NCBI GenBank assembly: GCA_002477595.1
Contig: DLQN01000027.1
Location: 1 to 8,781, forward strand
Source: Roseivirga sp. UBA7431
Lineage (GTDB): Bacteria; Bacteroidota; Bacteroidia; Cytophagales; Cyclobacteriaceae
Direction: 5' to 3'
Length of the DNA: 8,781 nucleotides
Part shown: positions 1 through 6,478 of the stretch, piece after piece
Layout of the letters: each line of letters begins with the position of its first letter
How positions within the stretch are numbered: the first letter of the stretch is position 1
The notes under the pieces: generated by a model
The model's input: the letters and a program-made list of their open reading frames with translations, nothing else
Told to the model about the DNA's origin: nothing
Databases searched by the model: none
Made by a program: the position numbers and the translations under genes

Positions 1-1
1 G

Positions 2-691
2 GGAGGCGTATCTTATTTCCTCTCAACTTCGCACGACCACATTACAAATGGTACTTACGAGTATGGTGAGTTGACAGAAGTAAAAGGGGTGATTAGAATG
101 GAACCTGTCCCCCATATGAGAATTCTCGCAGATAGTGAGGGCAAAGTTGGTAAGAATATTATGCTGATTGATTTCGGCAAGTTCGGGGCAAGAACTTCAG
201 TCGAGAAAATGCAAAAAAAGATTGGGGCAAATATCAGTGAATATGAAGTAACTATCCGAGGTACATTGGTCTATCAGGATGGATTTACCCTAATGGAATT
301 AACTGAAAAGGAAAATGCTTTATTAAATCATGAAAAATTGGATAATGCGATTAGGTACAAGGTATATCCGACCACTATGATCAATAAGACACTAACTGGT
401 GAAATTGTTGATGCAAAATGCTACTTCGGTTCCATGAAACCTGCTCAAAGCAAGCCTCACCGTTCCTGTGCTATACTTTGCATCTCAGGAGGCATCCCTC
501 CTGTCTATGTAGTACAAACACCAGAAAATATTGCTGAGTACTATATCCTCAAAGGGCTTAAAGGTGAAGATATTAATGAAGAGGTTTTAGACTTTGTAGC
601 GGATGCTACTAACATTCAAGGCATGGTCACTGAACTAGACGAATGGAACATACTATATATCGATCCTCAAAAAATCAAACGCTTACACTAA
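2..691 (+). CDS. Uncharacterised protein with conserved Cys/His cluster, 5'-truncated by window edge
   Basis: The reading frame is open from the first bases of the window to a TAA at 689-691, so the true start lies upstream. A TTG at 71 could serve as a start, but the frame continues unbroken before it, and I treat the gene as partial. The visible 229 residues have no transmembrane segment. The most distinctive stretch is near the middle to C-terminal end: TGEIVDAKCYFG, then HRSCAILCISGGIPP, giving one Cys plus a HxxCxxxC cluster. I have seen this GEVVDxxC...HxxCAxxCxxxGxP pattern in many unnamed bacterial proteins, and it could bind a metal or haem, but no function is established to my knowledge. 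An upstream part FGKFGARTSVEKM looks like a separate conserved block. The 165-nt gap downstream suggests it is not co-transcribed with the next gene. Coding status is certain; function is unknown. Confidence 0.85.
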   Translation, partial: GGVSYFLSTSHDHITNGTYEYGELTEVKGVIRMEPVPHMRILADSEGKVGKNIMLIDFGKFGARTSVEKMQKKIGANISEYEVTIRGTLVYQDGFTLMELTEKENALLNHEKLDNAIRYKVYPTTMINKTLTGEIVDAKCYFGSMKPAQSKPHRSCAILCISGGIPPVYVVQTPENIAEYYILKGLKGEDINEEVLDFVADATNIQGMVTELDEWNILYIDPQKIKRLH

Positions 692-767
692 TGAGTAACT
701 TCGTAAGGCTAAAACTACTTCCTGCTATCCGGTGATCATTGTGTTTACCTCTTATTTAAGCACTGCT

Positions 768-842
768 ATGCTAGAGGTTCTTACAGATGTAGGTCTTATC
801 TAATAGAACATTACCTTTGGACTTGGGTCATTAGACTAGCAT
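768..842 (+). other. Possible branched RNA fold in the leader of the 857-2299 unit
   Basis: By eye, ATGCTAG (768-774) is the exact reverse complement of CTAGCAT (836-842). Inside this 7-bp stem lie two smaller hairpins. The first is GTTCT (777-781) with AGAAC (805-809), enclosing AGAT (785-788) with ATCT (798-801). The second is ACCT (813-816) with GGGT (825-828). Together they would form a three-way junction ending 14 nt before the ATG at 857. A 7-bp inverted repeat in a gap this long is expected about once by chance, so this is only a candidate. It also overlaps the promoter box proposed at 812-819, and the two readings are hard to reconcile. Confidence 0.2.
812..819 (+). promoter_or_regulatory. 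Candidate -7 box (TACCTTTG) for the 857-2299 unit
   Basis: TACCTTTG matches the Bacteroidota -7 consensus TAnnTTTG at every fixed position. It lies 37 nt before the ATG at 857, which would leave a leader of roughly 30 nt. No convincing TTG/TTTG -33 element is present at the usual distance, so the assignment rests on the -7 box alone. Confidence 0.4.
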
Positions 843-856
843 TTAAATCTTAACGT

Positions 857-1138
857 ATGAAAGCAATATGGAATGGCGAAGTTATCGCTGAAAGTAATGA
901 TACTGTTACAGTAGAAGGAAATCACTATTTCCCACATGATACGATCAAGAAAGAATATTATCAGGCAAGTAGTACAAAATCTAACTGCCCTTGGAAAGGA
1001 ATGGCTAGCTATTATACCATTACTGTAAATGGTTCTGAAAACACCGATGCGGCATGGTACTATCCTGAAACAAAAGAGTTGGCCAAAGGCATCAAAAATC
1101 ATGTTGCTTTCTGGAAAGGTGTAAAAATTAAAGATTGA
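857..1138 (+). CDS. DUF427 domain-containing protein
   Basis: This 93-residue cytosolic protein has the hallmarks of the DUF427 (PF04248) family: an N-terminal WNGEVIAES strand, YFP near residue 25, CPWKGMASYY at 44-53, AWYYPET at 66-72, and a C-terminal HVAFWKGV that ends the fold. The length is typical for the single-domain form. The family is small and all-beta and has no firmly established biochemical role; the conserved CPWKG and aromatic residues suggest a ligand pocket, but that is inference. The ATG at 857 is the natural start, because WNG begins right after it as in relatives. It is the first gene of a compact unit: its TGA (1136-1138) is one nucleotide before the next ATG. No signal peptide or membrane segment is seen. 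Confidence 0.92.
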   Translation: MKAIWNGEVIAESNDTVTVEGNHYFPHDTIKKEYYQASSTKSNCPWKGMASYYTITVNGSENTDAAWYYPETKELAKGIKNHVAFWKGVKIKD

Positions 1139-1139
1139 T

Positions 1140-1412
1140 ATGGGACTATTCGATTGGAAAAAGAATTCTCTTCCAACGCCTGAGAGCGTTTGCCCTAACT
1201 GTTGGGGTAAGCAAGAATATGGTGGAAAAGCCATAGACTTAATGAAAGACAAACAAATTGATGTTAACAATAAAGCAAGTCAGCATGCTTTCATCAAAGA
1301 TTTTGTGGTGAATCATGTGAGTGGTATTCAGCTGAAAAAGCACGAACAAGGACATACTTGTCCTAGTTGTCTAACATCCTTTGATAAGGACATGAAAGAA
1401 ATTAGTCGATGA
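1140..1412 (+). CDS. Small zinc-ribbon-like protein, unknown function
   Basis: This 90-residue protein has two CxxC knuckles, CPNC at 18-21 and CPSC at 74-77, about 50 residues apart, which is the expected arrangement for a split zinc ribbon. Between them are QEYGG (25-29) and a segment FVVNHVSGIQL (55-65) that looks conserved in Bacteroidota proteins of this kind. His59, His68 and His72 lie near the second knuckle. There is no signal peptide. It starts one nucleotide after the DUF427 gene, and its TGA (1410-1412) overlaps the ATG of the next gene in an ATGA arrangement, so the three are very likely translated from one mRNA. Zinc binding is inferred from the cysteines. I do not recognise a named function; nucleic-acid or partner-protein binding are both possible. 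Confidence 0.8.
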   Translation: MGLFDWKKNSLPTPESVCPNCWGKQEYGGKAIDLMKDKQIDVNNKASQHAFIKDFVVNHVSGIQLKKHEQGHTCPSCLTSFDKDMKEISR

Positions 1413-2299
1413 AAATGAGTTTAGCATCAATCAAATCCAATTGGAAATTACTGGGGCAAGACCCTAAAGCGTTAGCTCCAGCCTTCGATCAAATTCATCG
1501 AGCGGTCCAGTTCATCGCAATGGCAGGTAAACATTATGTAAAAAAACAAGCTGACGACAGCCATACCAACTTAAGGTGGCTGCCCGAAGAAGAAGTCTTG
1601 GCAGGAAACTGGATTCGCGAACGAAAAGGAAACTTCCGTTTCGCAATGCACCCCAAATCCATGAGCCTAATAGTCTATAATGCAGGTATGGAAGCTGTGT
1701 CTGAGTTTACTCTGCATAGTAAAACAAATGAAGAAGCACTCGAATGGATAAAAAGACAACTGAAGGCTTTCGGAAAAGACGCTTCGCAAATGAAGATGGA
1801 TATTCACTATGATATCCCATCGCATAAAACGGATAGCGGAGCCGTATATGACTTAAATACCCCTGAACTTTTTCAAGAGATTGCAAACTACAGAGCCAAC
1901 AGCAATGAAGTGTTGGAATACTTTGCCCAGAAGTTCAAAACGGCTTCGACCGTAAGAACCTGGCCCCACCATTTTGACATTAGTACTGACATTCCAATGG
2001 TCTTGAATAATAAAGGAGAAGCTGCTAAATCATTCAGTCTAGGTTTTGCCATTGCAGATGCTGTTGTGGATGAACCCTACTTCTATATCACTCAATGGTC
2101 CGCTAACAAAGACATTGACTACACTAGCGCAAAACCCCTAACAAAGGGTGAGTGGTTACCAGATACATTAAGAGGTACTGTCCTGAGAGCCTCTACAGTT
2201 AGTAAATCAAAAACTACGCAGGCACAAGCATCCATTGTGATACAATACTTCAAAGAAGGTGTTGATGCGTCACTGGATCTTATTGACGACAAGGCATAA
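1409..2299 (+). CDS. Conserved protein of unknown function with WPHHFDI motif
   Basis: This 296-residue soluble protein is the last gene of the 857-2299 unit and overlaps the preceding gene by 4 nt (ATGA). The N-terminal half is predicted alpha/beta and contains WLPEEEVLAG and the strand-like FRFAMHPKSMSLIVY. The most distinctive part is TWPHHFDIST (184-193), followed by a long gap and DEPYFYITQW (221-230). WPHHFD followed by a DEPYFYI block recurs in unnamed bacterial proteins and is loosely reminiscent of the DUF5996 layout, which also has a WP.FDL motif; I would not assign it to that family without a profile search. The paired histidines 187-188 with Asp190 could bind a metal or form an active site (inference). 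A second ATG two codons downstream is an equally possible start. The stop codon abuts the A-tract that leads into the hairpin at 2303-2324. Confidence 0.82.
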   Translation: MKMSLASIKSNWKLLGQDPKALAPAFDQIHRAVQFIAMAGKHYVKKQADDSHTNLRWLPEEEVLAGNWIRERKGNFRFAMHPKSMSLIVYNAGMEAVSEFTLHSKTNEEALEWIKRQLKAFGKDASQMKMDIHYDIPSHKTDSGAVYDLNTPELFQEIANYRANSNEVLEYFAQKFKTASTVRTWPHHFDISTDIPMVLNNKGEAAKSFSLGFAIADAVVDEPYFYITQWSANKDIDYTSAKPLTKGEWLPDTLRGTVLRASTVSKSKTTQAQASIVIQYFKEGVDASLDLIDDKA

Positions 2300-2302
2300 A
2301 AA

Positions 2303-2324
2303 AAGTCAGGCTTTCGCCTGACTT
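2303..2324 (-). terminator. Rho-independent terminator shared by convergent genes
   Basis: AAGTCAGGC (2303-2311) pairs perfectly with GCCTGACTT (2316-2324) around a TTTC loop. Read on the minus strand the stem is followed by a run of seven T residues, counting those in the stem base, so it is a strong terminator for the symporter gene that ends at 2352. On the plus strand it sits directly after the stop codon at 2297-2299, but the downstream bases (CAATTCCTTTATC) form only a weak T tract. It may still end the 857-2299 unit, less efficiently. Confidence 0.9.
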
Positions 2325-2351
2325 CAATTCCTTTATCGCGCGCCCCATTAA

Positions 2352-4055
2352 TTATTCAGGAGTCTTCACATCCGGAAACTCTTTCTTGAAGTCTCTCCAG
2401 TAATCCGCTATGGTAGATTTCATTTCCTTTCGCAGCCAGAATATACCAACAAGGTTAGGCAAGGTCATCAGTGCGATAGTTATACCTGACAAAGTCCAAA
2501 TGATGGTGGTATCCTGAAACGATGCCAAGAAGAAAGCCACTACATAAACAATTCTGAAATACTTAACTGAGCCTGATCCTAAAAGGAAGGTCATCGCTCT
2601 ATCTCCATAGTAAGACCAAGAAATAGCCGTACTAAAGGCAAACAACAACAAGCCAATTGACACTATGTATTTTCCAAATTCACCGAAGAATCCTTTCGTA
2701 AAAGCGATTGTCGTTAATGGCGCACTATGCACCAAAGACTCACCGGTAAACGTCTCGTTAGAATCAACTGGTTTACCATTTCTAACTAGGACTATCCCAG
2801 TGAAAGGCTCATCACCATCATTCATTACTACTACATTTTCGGCCAATGACCTGGCATGAATAATTGTTGCATCAGCACTAATTTTACCTTCATAAACATC
2901 CAAAGGACCATCAAATAACTCTAGCTCAGTGATTCCATTAATGTGCTCTGAAAGTTGTCTAGTTCCAGCCTCTGTCTGATCAGTATAGGTTGTACCTGCA
3001 AGTATTTCCATGTCCGCGGACTGAAATATATTTTCATGTTTTTCGTTCCATACACCTGAAGATAGCAAGGTCAACCCAGTGATTGTACAGATGATAATTG
3101 TATCGATAAATGGTTCTAAGATAGCAACCATGCCCTCAGATACTGGCTCATGTGCCTTCGCAGATGCGTGAGCGATTGGCGCACTACCTTGACCTGCTTC
3201 GTTAGAGAAGAGTCCACGGTTAACACCTCTGCCAAATGCGAAGGATAATGTAGCACCTAGGAATCCTCCTGCCGCTGCTGAACCTGTAAACACGTCAGCA
3301 AAAATTGAGACAATTGAAGGAATCAAATTTCCAAGATTAGCTAAGATTACTGCAAAACATCCAATAAAATAGATGACCGCCATTGTAGGTACCAGCTTCT
3401 CAGTAATAGCGGCAATACGCTTAATACCACCAATAATCACTATCCCTAGCAACACAGCCAGTACTGCACCAGTAATCCAAAGCTCGATGCCGAATGTGGC
3501 CTGGATAGATGTTGAGATACTATTAATTTGAGGTAAACTTCCTGTACCGAAAGCTGACAATACCGTGGCGATGGCAAAAACAATCGCCAACCACTTCATA
3601 TTAATCTGCTTGCCAAACCAATTGAATTTGGCATTCTTCATATAGTACATAGGCCCTCCTGACATCGTGCCGTCAGAAGATTTCTCACGGTATTTGTGCG
3701 AAAGCGTTACTTCGACAAATTTGGTACACATACCGATTCCAGCCGTTACAAGCATCCAGAACAAAGCGGCAGGCCCACCTAAGTGCAGCGCCAAAGCAAC
3801 ACCAGCGATGTTACCTGTACCTACTGTACCTGAAAGTGCTGTAGTCAGCGCCTGAAAGTGAGACGTATCTCCCTCATCATCGGCCCTATCAAATTTTCCT
3901 TTGACAACTTTCAAAGCAAAACCAAAAAATCTTATTTGTGGAAATTTCAGATAGATAGTAAAGAAGAGACCAACGCCCAATAAGGCAAACGGAAACCAAC
4001 CAGCACTACCAATATAACTATCAACTAACTTCAAAAAATCATCTACTTGTTGCAT
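2352..4055 (-). CDS. Alanine/glycine:cation symporter (AGCS family) with large extracytoplasmic insert
   Basis: This 567-residue inner-membrane protein belongs to the AGCS (TC 2.A.25, AlsT/DagA-type) family, which imports alanine or glycine with Na+ or H+. Evidence includes the N-terminal family block [20 protein letters not shown] (69-88) and the signature [21 protein letters not shown] (277-297), plus about ten or eleven hydrophobic segments. Family members are usually about 440-490 residues. The extra length is a polar stretch of roughly 100 residues (about 338-440) between the membrane segments at about 312-332 and 461-482. Counting back from a positively charged, presumably cytoplasmic C-terminus (541-567) places this insert outside the cytoplasmic membrane. 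The ATG at 4055 is 29 residues before the end of the first long hydrophobic segment and fits the family. It is transcribed alone, from its own promoter candidate and ending in the terminator at 2303-2324. The exact substrate cannot be read from sequence. Confidence 0.95.
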   Translation of the reverse strand: MQQVDDFLKLVDSYIGSAGWFPFALLGVGLFFTIYLKFPQIRFFGFALKVVKGKFDRADDEGDTSHFQALTTALSGTVGTGNIAGVALALHLGGPAALFWMLVTAGIGMCTKFVEVTLSHKYREKSSDGTMSGGPMYYMKNAKFNWFGKQINMKWLAIVFAIATVLSAFGTGSLPQINSISTSIQATFGIELWITGAVLAVLLGIVIIGGIKRIAAITEKLVPTMAVIYFIGCFAVILANLGNLIPSIVSIFADVFTGSAAAGGFLGATLSFAFGRGVNRGLFSNEAGQGSAPIAHASAKAHEPVSEGMVAILEPFIDTIIICTITGLTLLSSGVWNEKHENIFQSADMEILAGTTYTDQTEAGTRQLSEHINGITELELFDGPLDVYEGKISADATIIHARSLAENVVVMNDGDEPFTGIVLVRNGKPVDSNETFTGESLVHSAPLTTIAFTKGFFGEFGKYIVSIGLLLFAFSTAISWSYYGDRAMTFLLGSGSVKYFRIVYVVAFFLASFQDTTIIWTLSGITIALMTLPNLVGIFWLRKEMKSTIADYWRDFKKEFPDVKTPE

Positions 4056-4088
4056 ATCAACGGCTTTATTTTGTTAAGAACAAAGGCA

Positions 4089-4118
4089 CAAAAATAGGGA
4101 TTATGACCGCTCTACAAA
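4089..4118 (-). promoter_or_regulatory. Candidate Bacteroidota promoter for the AGCS gene
   Basis: On the minus strand TTTG (4118-4115) is followed after 18 bp by TATTTTTG (4096-4089), a full match to the -33 TTTG / -7 TAnnTTTG arrangement. The -7 box lies 33 nt before the ATG at 4055. This supports independent transcription of the symporter even though the upstream genes run in the same direction. Confidence 0.6.
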
Positions 4119-4162
4119 GGAAAAGTAGGCTTAACTGGCTTTAAAGACTTAAGTATTATTGA

Positions 4163-4564
4163 TTACTTGTCGATATCTGTGACTAATATTCTATCAAACA
4201 TACTGCTGTAAGTCGATAAAAGCTTCAAATGGATTGGATCTTGTTGGTAGGCATCATGGGCTATAATATCTTTCATGAGCACAACTAATGCGTAGTCATA
4301 GCTCTTTTCCAAGCTAGGTCGATCTGTGGCCGCTGGGGTTCCATCGTAGACTTTTAGTACACCCTCAATCTTCGCCAAAGACTTGCTAGCCTCGGCAAAT
4401 TGCTTGACTTCAAGATGGGTAACATCTTCTTTGAACCAAAAATAAACCGTGTGAATAAATGGCGACTCGACCGAAGACTCAAAAGTGCCTGAAACTTTGA
4501 CCTCTGATTGACAAGCCATCAATGAGATGATAAACATTATAACACATAACTTAATCACTCTCAT
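4163..4564 (-). CDS. Lipoprotein with Dabb (stress-responsive A/B barrel) domain
   Basis: The 133-residue product begins with a lipoprotein signal peptide: a short basic start (MRVIK), a hydrophobic core, and the lipobox SLMAC with Cys18 as the predicted lipidated residue. Residues about 36-130 look like a Dabb domain (PF07876): IHTVYFWFKED opening strand, a helix with the LAKIEGV turn, KSYDYALVVLM, and the closing DPIHLKL helix followed by FDRILVTDI. Dabb domains form dimeric ferredoxin-like barrels; some bind small molecules, others have no known activity. Acidic or serine-type residues do not follow Cys18 in a clear retention pattern, so inner- versus outer-membrane location is open. It lies 15 nt behind def and is probably the last gene of that operon. 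No clear terminator follows it. Confidence 0.85.
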   Translation of the reverse strand: MRVIKLCVIMFIISLMACQSEVKVSGTFESSVESPFIHTVYFWFKEDVTHLEVKQFAEASKSLAKIEGVLKVYDGTPAATDRPSLEKSYDYALVVLMKDIIAHDAYQQDPIHLKLLSTYSSMFDRILVTDIDK

Positions 4565-4579
4565 GGCTTATGGTTTTGG

Positions 4580-5146
4580 TTATTTCTTGATAGGAAACTT
4601 CATGCGATATTTCACGCTTACGTTTCCTTTTGAAATACCAACAAGCTTAGAACGAAGCATCTGCTTCTTAAGGCCTTTTACATAATCCGTAAATAAAACA
4701 CCTTCCAAGTGATCGAATTCATGCTGAATAACACGAGCAGTCAGGCCATCAAATTCTTCTTCATGTTCGTTCCAAAGCTCATCGTAGTAATTAATAGTAA
4801 GCTTTTCAGGACGAATGATTTCGGCATGCACATCGGGAATACTTAGGCAACCTTCTTCAAAGCTCCACTCATTTCCGTATTCATCCAATATTTCAGGGTT
4901 AATGAAAGCACGTTTCACCCCTACAATATCTTTATCATCCTCATCATCGCTCATTTGAGTTGAATCAATAATGAAAATACGATGAGACATTCCTATTTGC
5001 GGAGCTGCTAGACCAACGCCATTGGCGTTATACATGGTTTCATACATGCTTTCAACCAGGCTTGTAAGGTCTTTAGAATCTTGAGGGAAATCTTTGGTTT
5101 CCTTCCTGAGTACGTTATCACCGTAGGCGACAATTGGATAAATCAT
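4580..5146 (-). CDS. def: Peptide deformylase
   Basis: This cytosolic metalloenzyme removes the formyl group from the N-terminal methionine of new proteins. All three family motifs are intact in the 188-residue product: GVGLAAPQIG (43-52), EGCLSIP (98-104) and QHEFDHLEG (141-149). Cys100, His142 and His146 are the metal ligands, Glu143 the catalytic base and Gln50 the oxyanion residue, by homology. Length is normal for the family. A very acidic stretch DDEDDKD (67-73) sits in the loop between the first two motifs; similar insertions occur in other Bacteroidota deformylases. The ATG at 5146 lies only 3 nt after the ruvX stop codon, so the two genes are surely co-transcribed. The start MIYPIVAYGD matches the usual N-terminus. 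Confidence 0.98.
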   Translation of the reverse strand: MIYPIVAYGDNVLRKETKDFPQDSKDLTSLVESMYETMYNANGVGLAAPQIGMSHRIFIIDSTQMSDDEDDKDIVGVKRAFINPEILDEYGNEWSFEEGCLSIPDVHAEIIRPEKLTINYYDELWNEHEEEFDGLTARVIQHEFDHLEGVLFTDYVKGLKKQMLRSKLVGISKGNVSVKYRMKFPIKK

Positions 5147-5149
5147 ATG

Positions 5150-5560
5150 TTATTTGCTTTCCAGAAAAGATTGGAGAATAATGGTAGCACTTACCTTATC
5201 GATATTCCCTTTCTCTCTCCTATCCTTCTTTTTTACCCCTCCAGCGATCATGGCATCAAGCGCCATTTTGGAAGTGTATCTTTCGTCATGCAAATAAACG
5301 GGTTTTCCAGGAAAATTCTTTTTCAAAAGCCGATGAAATTGTTGAACCAGAGGAGTAGCATTGGTAGGCGTGCCATCAAGCTTCTTTGGCATACCTAAAA
5401 CGAAGGATTCAATACCTTCATTAACCTCATAATCTTTTAAATAGGCAATAATATCCTTAGAGTGAATAGTATCTAACGCAGAAGCAATAATTTGAAGCGG
5501 ATCAGTTACAGCTAGTCCAACTCTTTTAGTGCCATAATCTATGGCAATGATTCTTCCCAT
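5150..5560 (-). CDS. ruvX: RuvX/YqgF family putative Holliday junction resolvase / pre-16S rRNA nuclease
   Basis: The 136-residue protein has the RNase H-like fold of the RuvX/YqgF family. IDYGTKRVGLAVTD (7-20) contains the first catalytic acid Asp8; FVLGMPKKLDGTPT (53-66) is the second family block; HDERYTS (91-97) supplies Asp92 and Glu93; and KGNIDKVSATIIL (117-129) carries the last acid, Asp121. Length is typical. In E. coli the orthologue is required for 16S rRNA 5'-end processing; Holliday junction cleavage was the original proposal. Its ATG overlaps the stop codon of the upstream gene by one base, and def follows after 3 nt. The ruvX-def pairing is one I associate with Bacteroidota. 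Confidence 0.96.
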   Translation of the reverse strand: MGRIIAIDYGTKRVGLAVTDPLQIIASALDTIHSKDIIAYLKDYEVNEGIESFVLGMPKKLDGTPTNATPLVQQFHRLLKKNFPGKPVYLHDERYTSKMALDAMIAGGVKKKDRREKGNIDKVSATIILQSFLESK

Positions 5561-6312
5561 TAATTCAATTTAGACACATCCTGAAACTTGATTTTGGCGA
5601 GGCGTTCCAACTCCATGGCCTTTGGGAAGAGAATTTCATTCTCGATTTTCGCATGGATCAACAAATCTTTCTCGAAACGTTGTAGCTCTGTATAAAGTAC
5701 CTTGATATGAAGGTCGGCCTCATCACAATACTTGTAGTTGTTTGTAAATTTTCTGAACCCTTCCATTTCATTTTCATGCACTTCATGGCCTAGGGCAAAT
5801 TCTTGCACGGAAAACTCTTCCATTAAATAATAAGTCTCGGAAGATGGTTTTTCATCATTTAGAAAACGGCTTAACCTATCCACATAAGCAAACATAGTAT
5901 CCTCCTCCTCATGTATATGGTGAATGAAATCCTCCACAAACATTGGGAAAACAGATTTTAAATCTACTGAGAGTGATTTATATCTGTAATTAACATCCTC
6001 AATACCATCAATTAACTGGGCAATATAAGGCAGCCTCTTTTTTATGAACAGGTAATGCGCATGCTTAAGGTATTCTACTACCAATTCGGCAGGATAAGCC
6101 TTTAATTGTTTCTGTGTTGATTCTTTTTCATCAAGCACCAACTCTAGACTGCTGATCAGTGAATCTGGATTAATACCAAGCTTCGCACACACTTCTTCCA
6201 ATGTTTCTAATTTGTAATCATAGAATTTCACTCCGAAATAGTAGAGTACTGAGGCTCTAACGTGATTTTCAGAAACTAGATCGGTGATGGTGCGCTTGAG
6301 TAATTTATCCAT
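5560..6312 (-). CDS. Hemerythrin-like RIC/ScdA-type protein lacking the N-terminal CC motif
   Basis: The 250-residue product resembles RIC (YtfE/ScdA) di-iron proteins, which help repair Fe-S clusters damaged by NO or oxidants. Residues 8-60 (TITDLVSENHVRASVLYYFG, then TLEEVCAKLGI) look like the ScdA_N/DUF542 domain. However, the usual CCGG-type cysteines are replaced by FYDY at 30-33. The hemerythrin part follows: His84/His86, His132 with Glu136 (HIHEEED), His176 or His179, and His220 with Glu224 (HAKIENEILFP). These match the HxxxE pattern of the di-iron four-helix bundle. There is no signal peptide. It is the first gene of the run ending at 4163. An oxygen- or NO-sensing role is an alternative to repair, because the cysteines thought to support repair are missing. 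The name is confident for the domain and tentative for the role. Confidence 0.87.
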   Translation of the reverse strand: MDKLLKRTITDLVSENHVRASVLYYFGVKFYDYKLETLEEVCAKLGINPDSLISSLELVLDEKESTQKQLKAYPAELVVEYLKHAHYLFIKKRLPYIAQLIDGIEDVNYRYKSLSVDLKSVFPMFVEDFIHHIHEEEDTMFAYVDRLSRFLNDEKPSSETYYLMEEFSVQEFALGHEVHENEMEGFRKFTNNYKYCDEADLHIKVLYTELQRFEKDLLIHAKIENEILFPKAMELERLAKIKFQDVSKLN

Positions 6313-6478
6313 TTCGTTTACTTGATTTATGAATTTAACGATTTTCAGTCATAGTTTTCTAGCCAAAGTGCTTAAAAACTTGAACACAAACTAAGACGTT
6401 TCGTTACAATCATACTATGACATTTATCCATGTTTACCGGTCAAATGCATATTTTAGTAAATTAATTAAAGGGTAAAA
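6313..6478. promoter_or_regulatory. Divergent intergenic region between the RIC-ruvX-def operon and the Ctp gene
   Basis: This 166-bp AT-rich stretch must hold promoters for both directions. I find no full TAnnTTTG match with a well-spaced -33 partner on either strand; the closest are TATTTTAG at 6450-6457 (+) and TTAGTTTG on the minus strand near 6391. TTTACCGGTCAAA (6433-6445) is palindromic apart from one extra C and could be an operator. AAAGGG at 6468-6473 is a Shine-Dalgarno-like sequence 5 nt before the GTG start at 6479. Confidence 0.45.

Noticed and set aside
691..735. A 14-codon frame whose ATG overlaps the stop of the first gene
   Set aside because: It is too short to support from sequence alone, and no family or leader-peptide pattern (such as repeated amino-acid codons) is visible.
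713..853. An unbroken plus-strand frame of about 46 codons between the first gene and the DUF427 gene
   Set aside because: There is no ATG or convincing alternative start, and the Tyr/Cys/Leu-rich composition looks non-coding. A remnant of a dispersed repeat is possible; a search of the rest of the genome would decide.
836..1270. A 144-codon open frame on the minus strand
   Set aside because: It is antisense to the DUF427 and zinc-ribbon genes, which have clear family motifs and coupled starts and stops. Its product is rich in Phe, Cys and Ser, as is typical of a shadow frame.
2665..2859. A plus-strand open frame within the symporter gene
   Set aside because: It lies opposite the insert region of the AGCS gene and has no recognisable motif or ribosome binding site. 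The minus-strand frame continues on both sides into conserved membrane segments.
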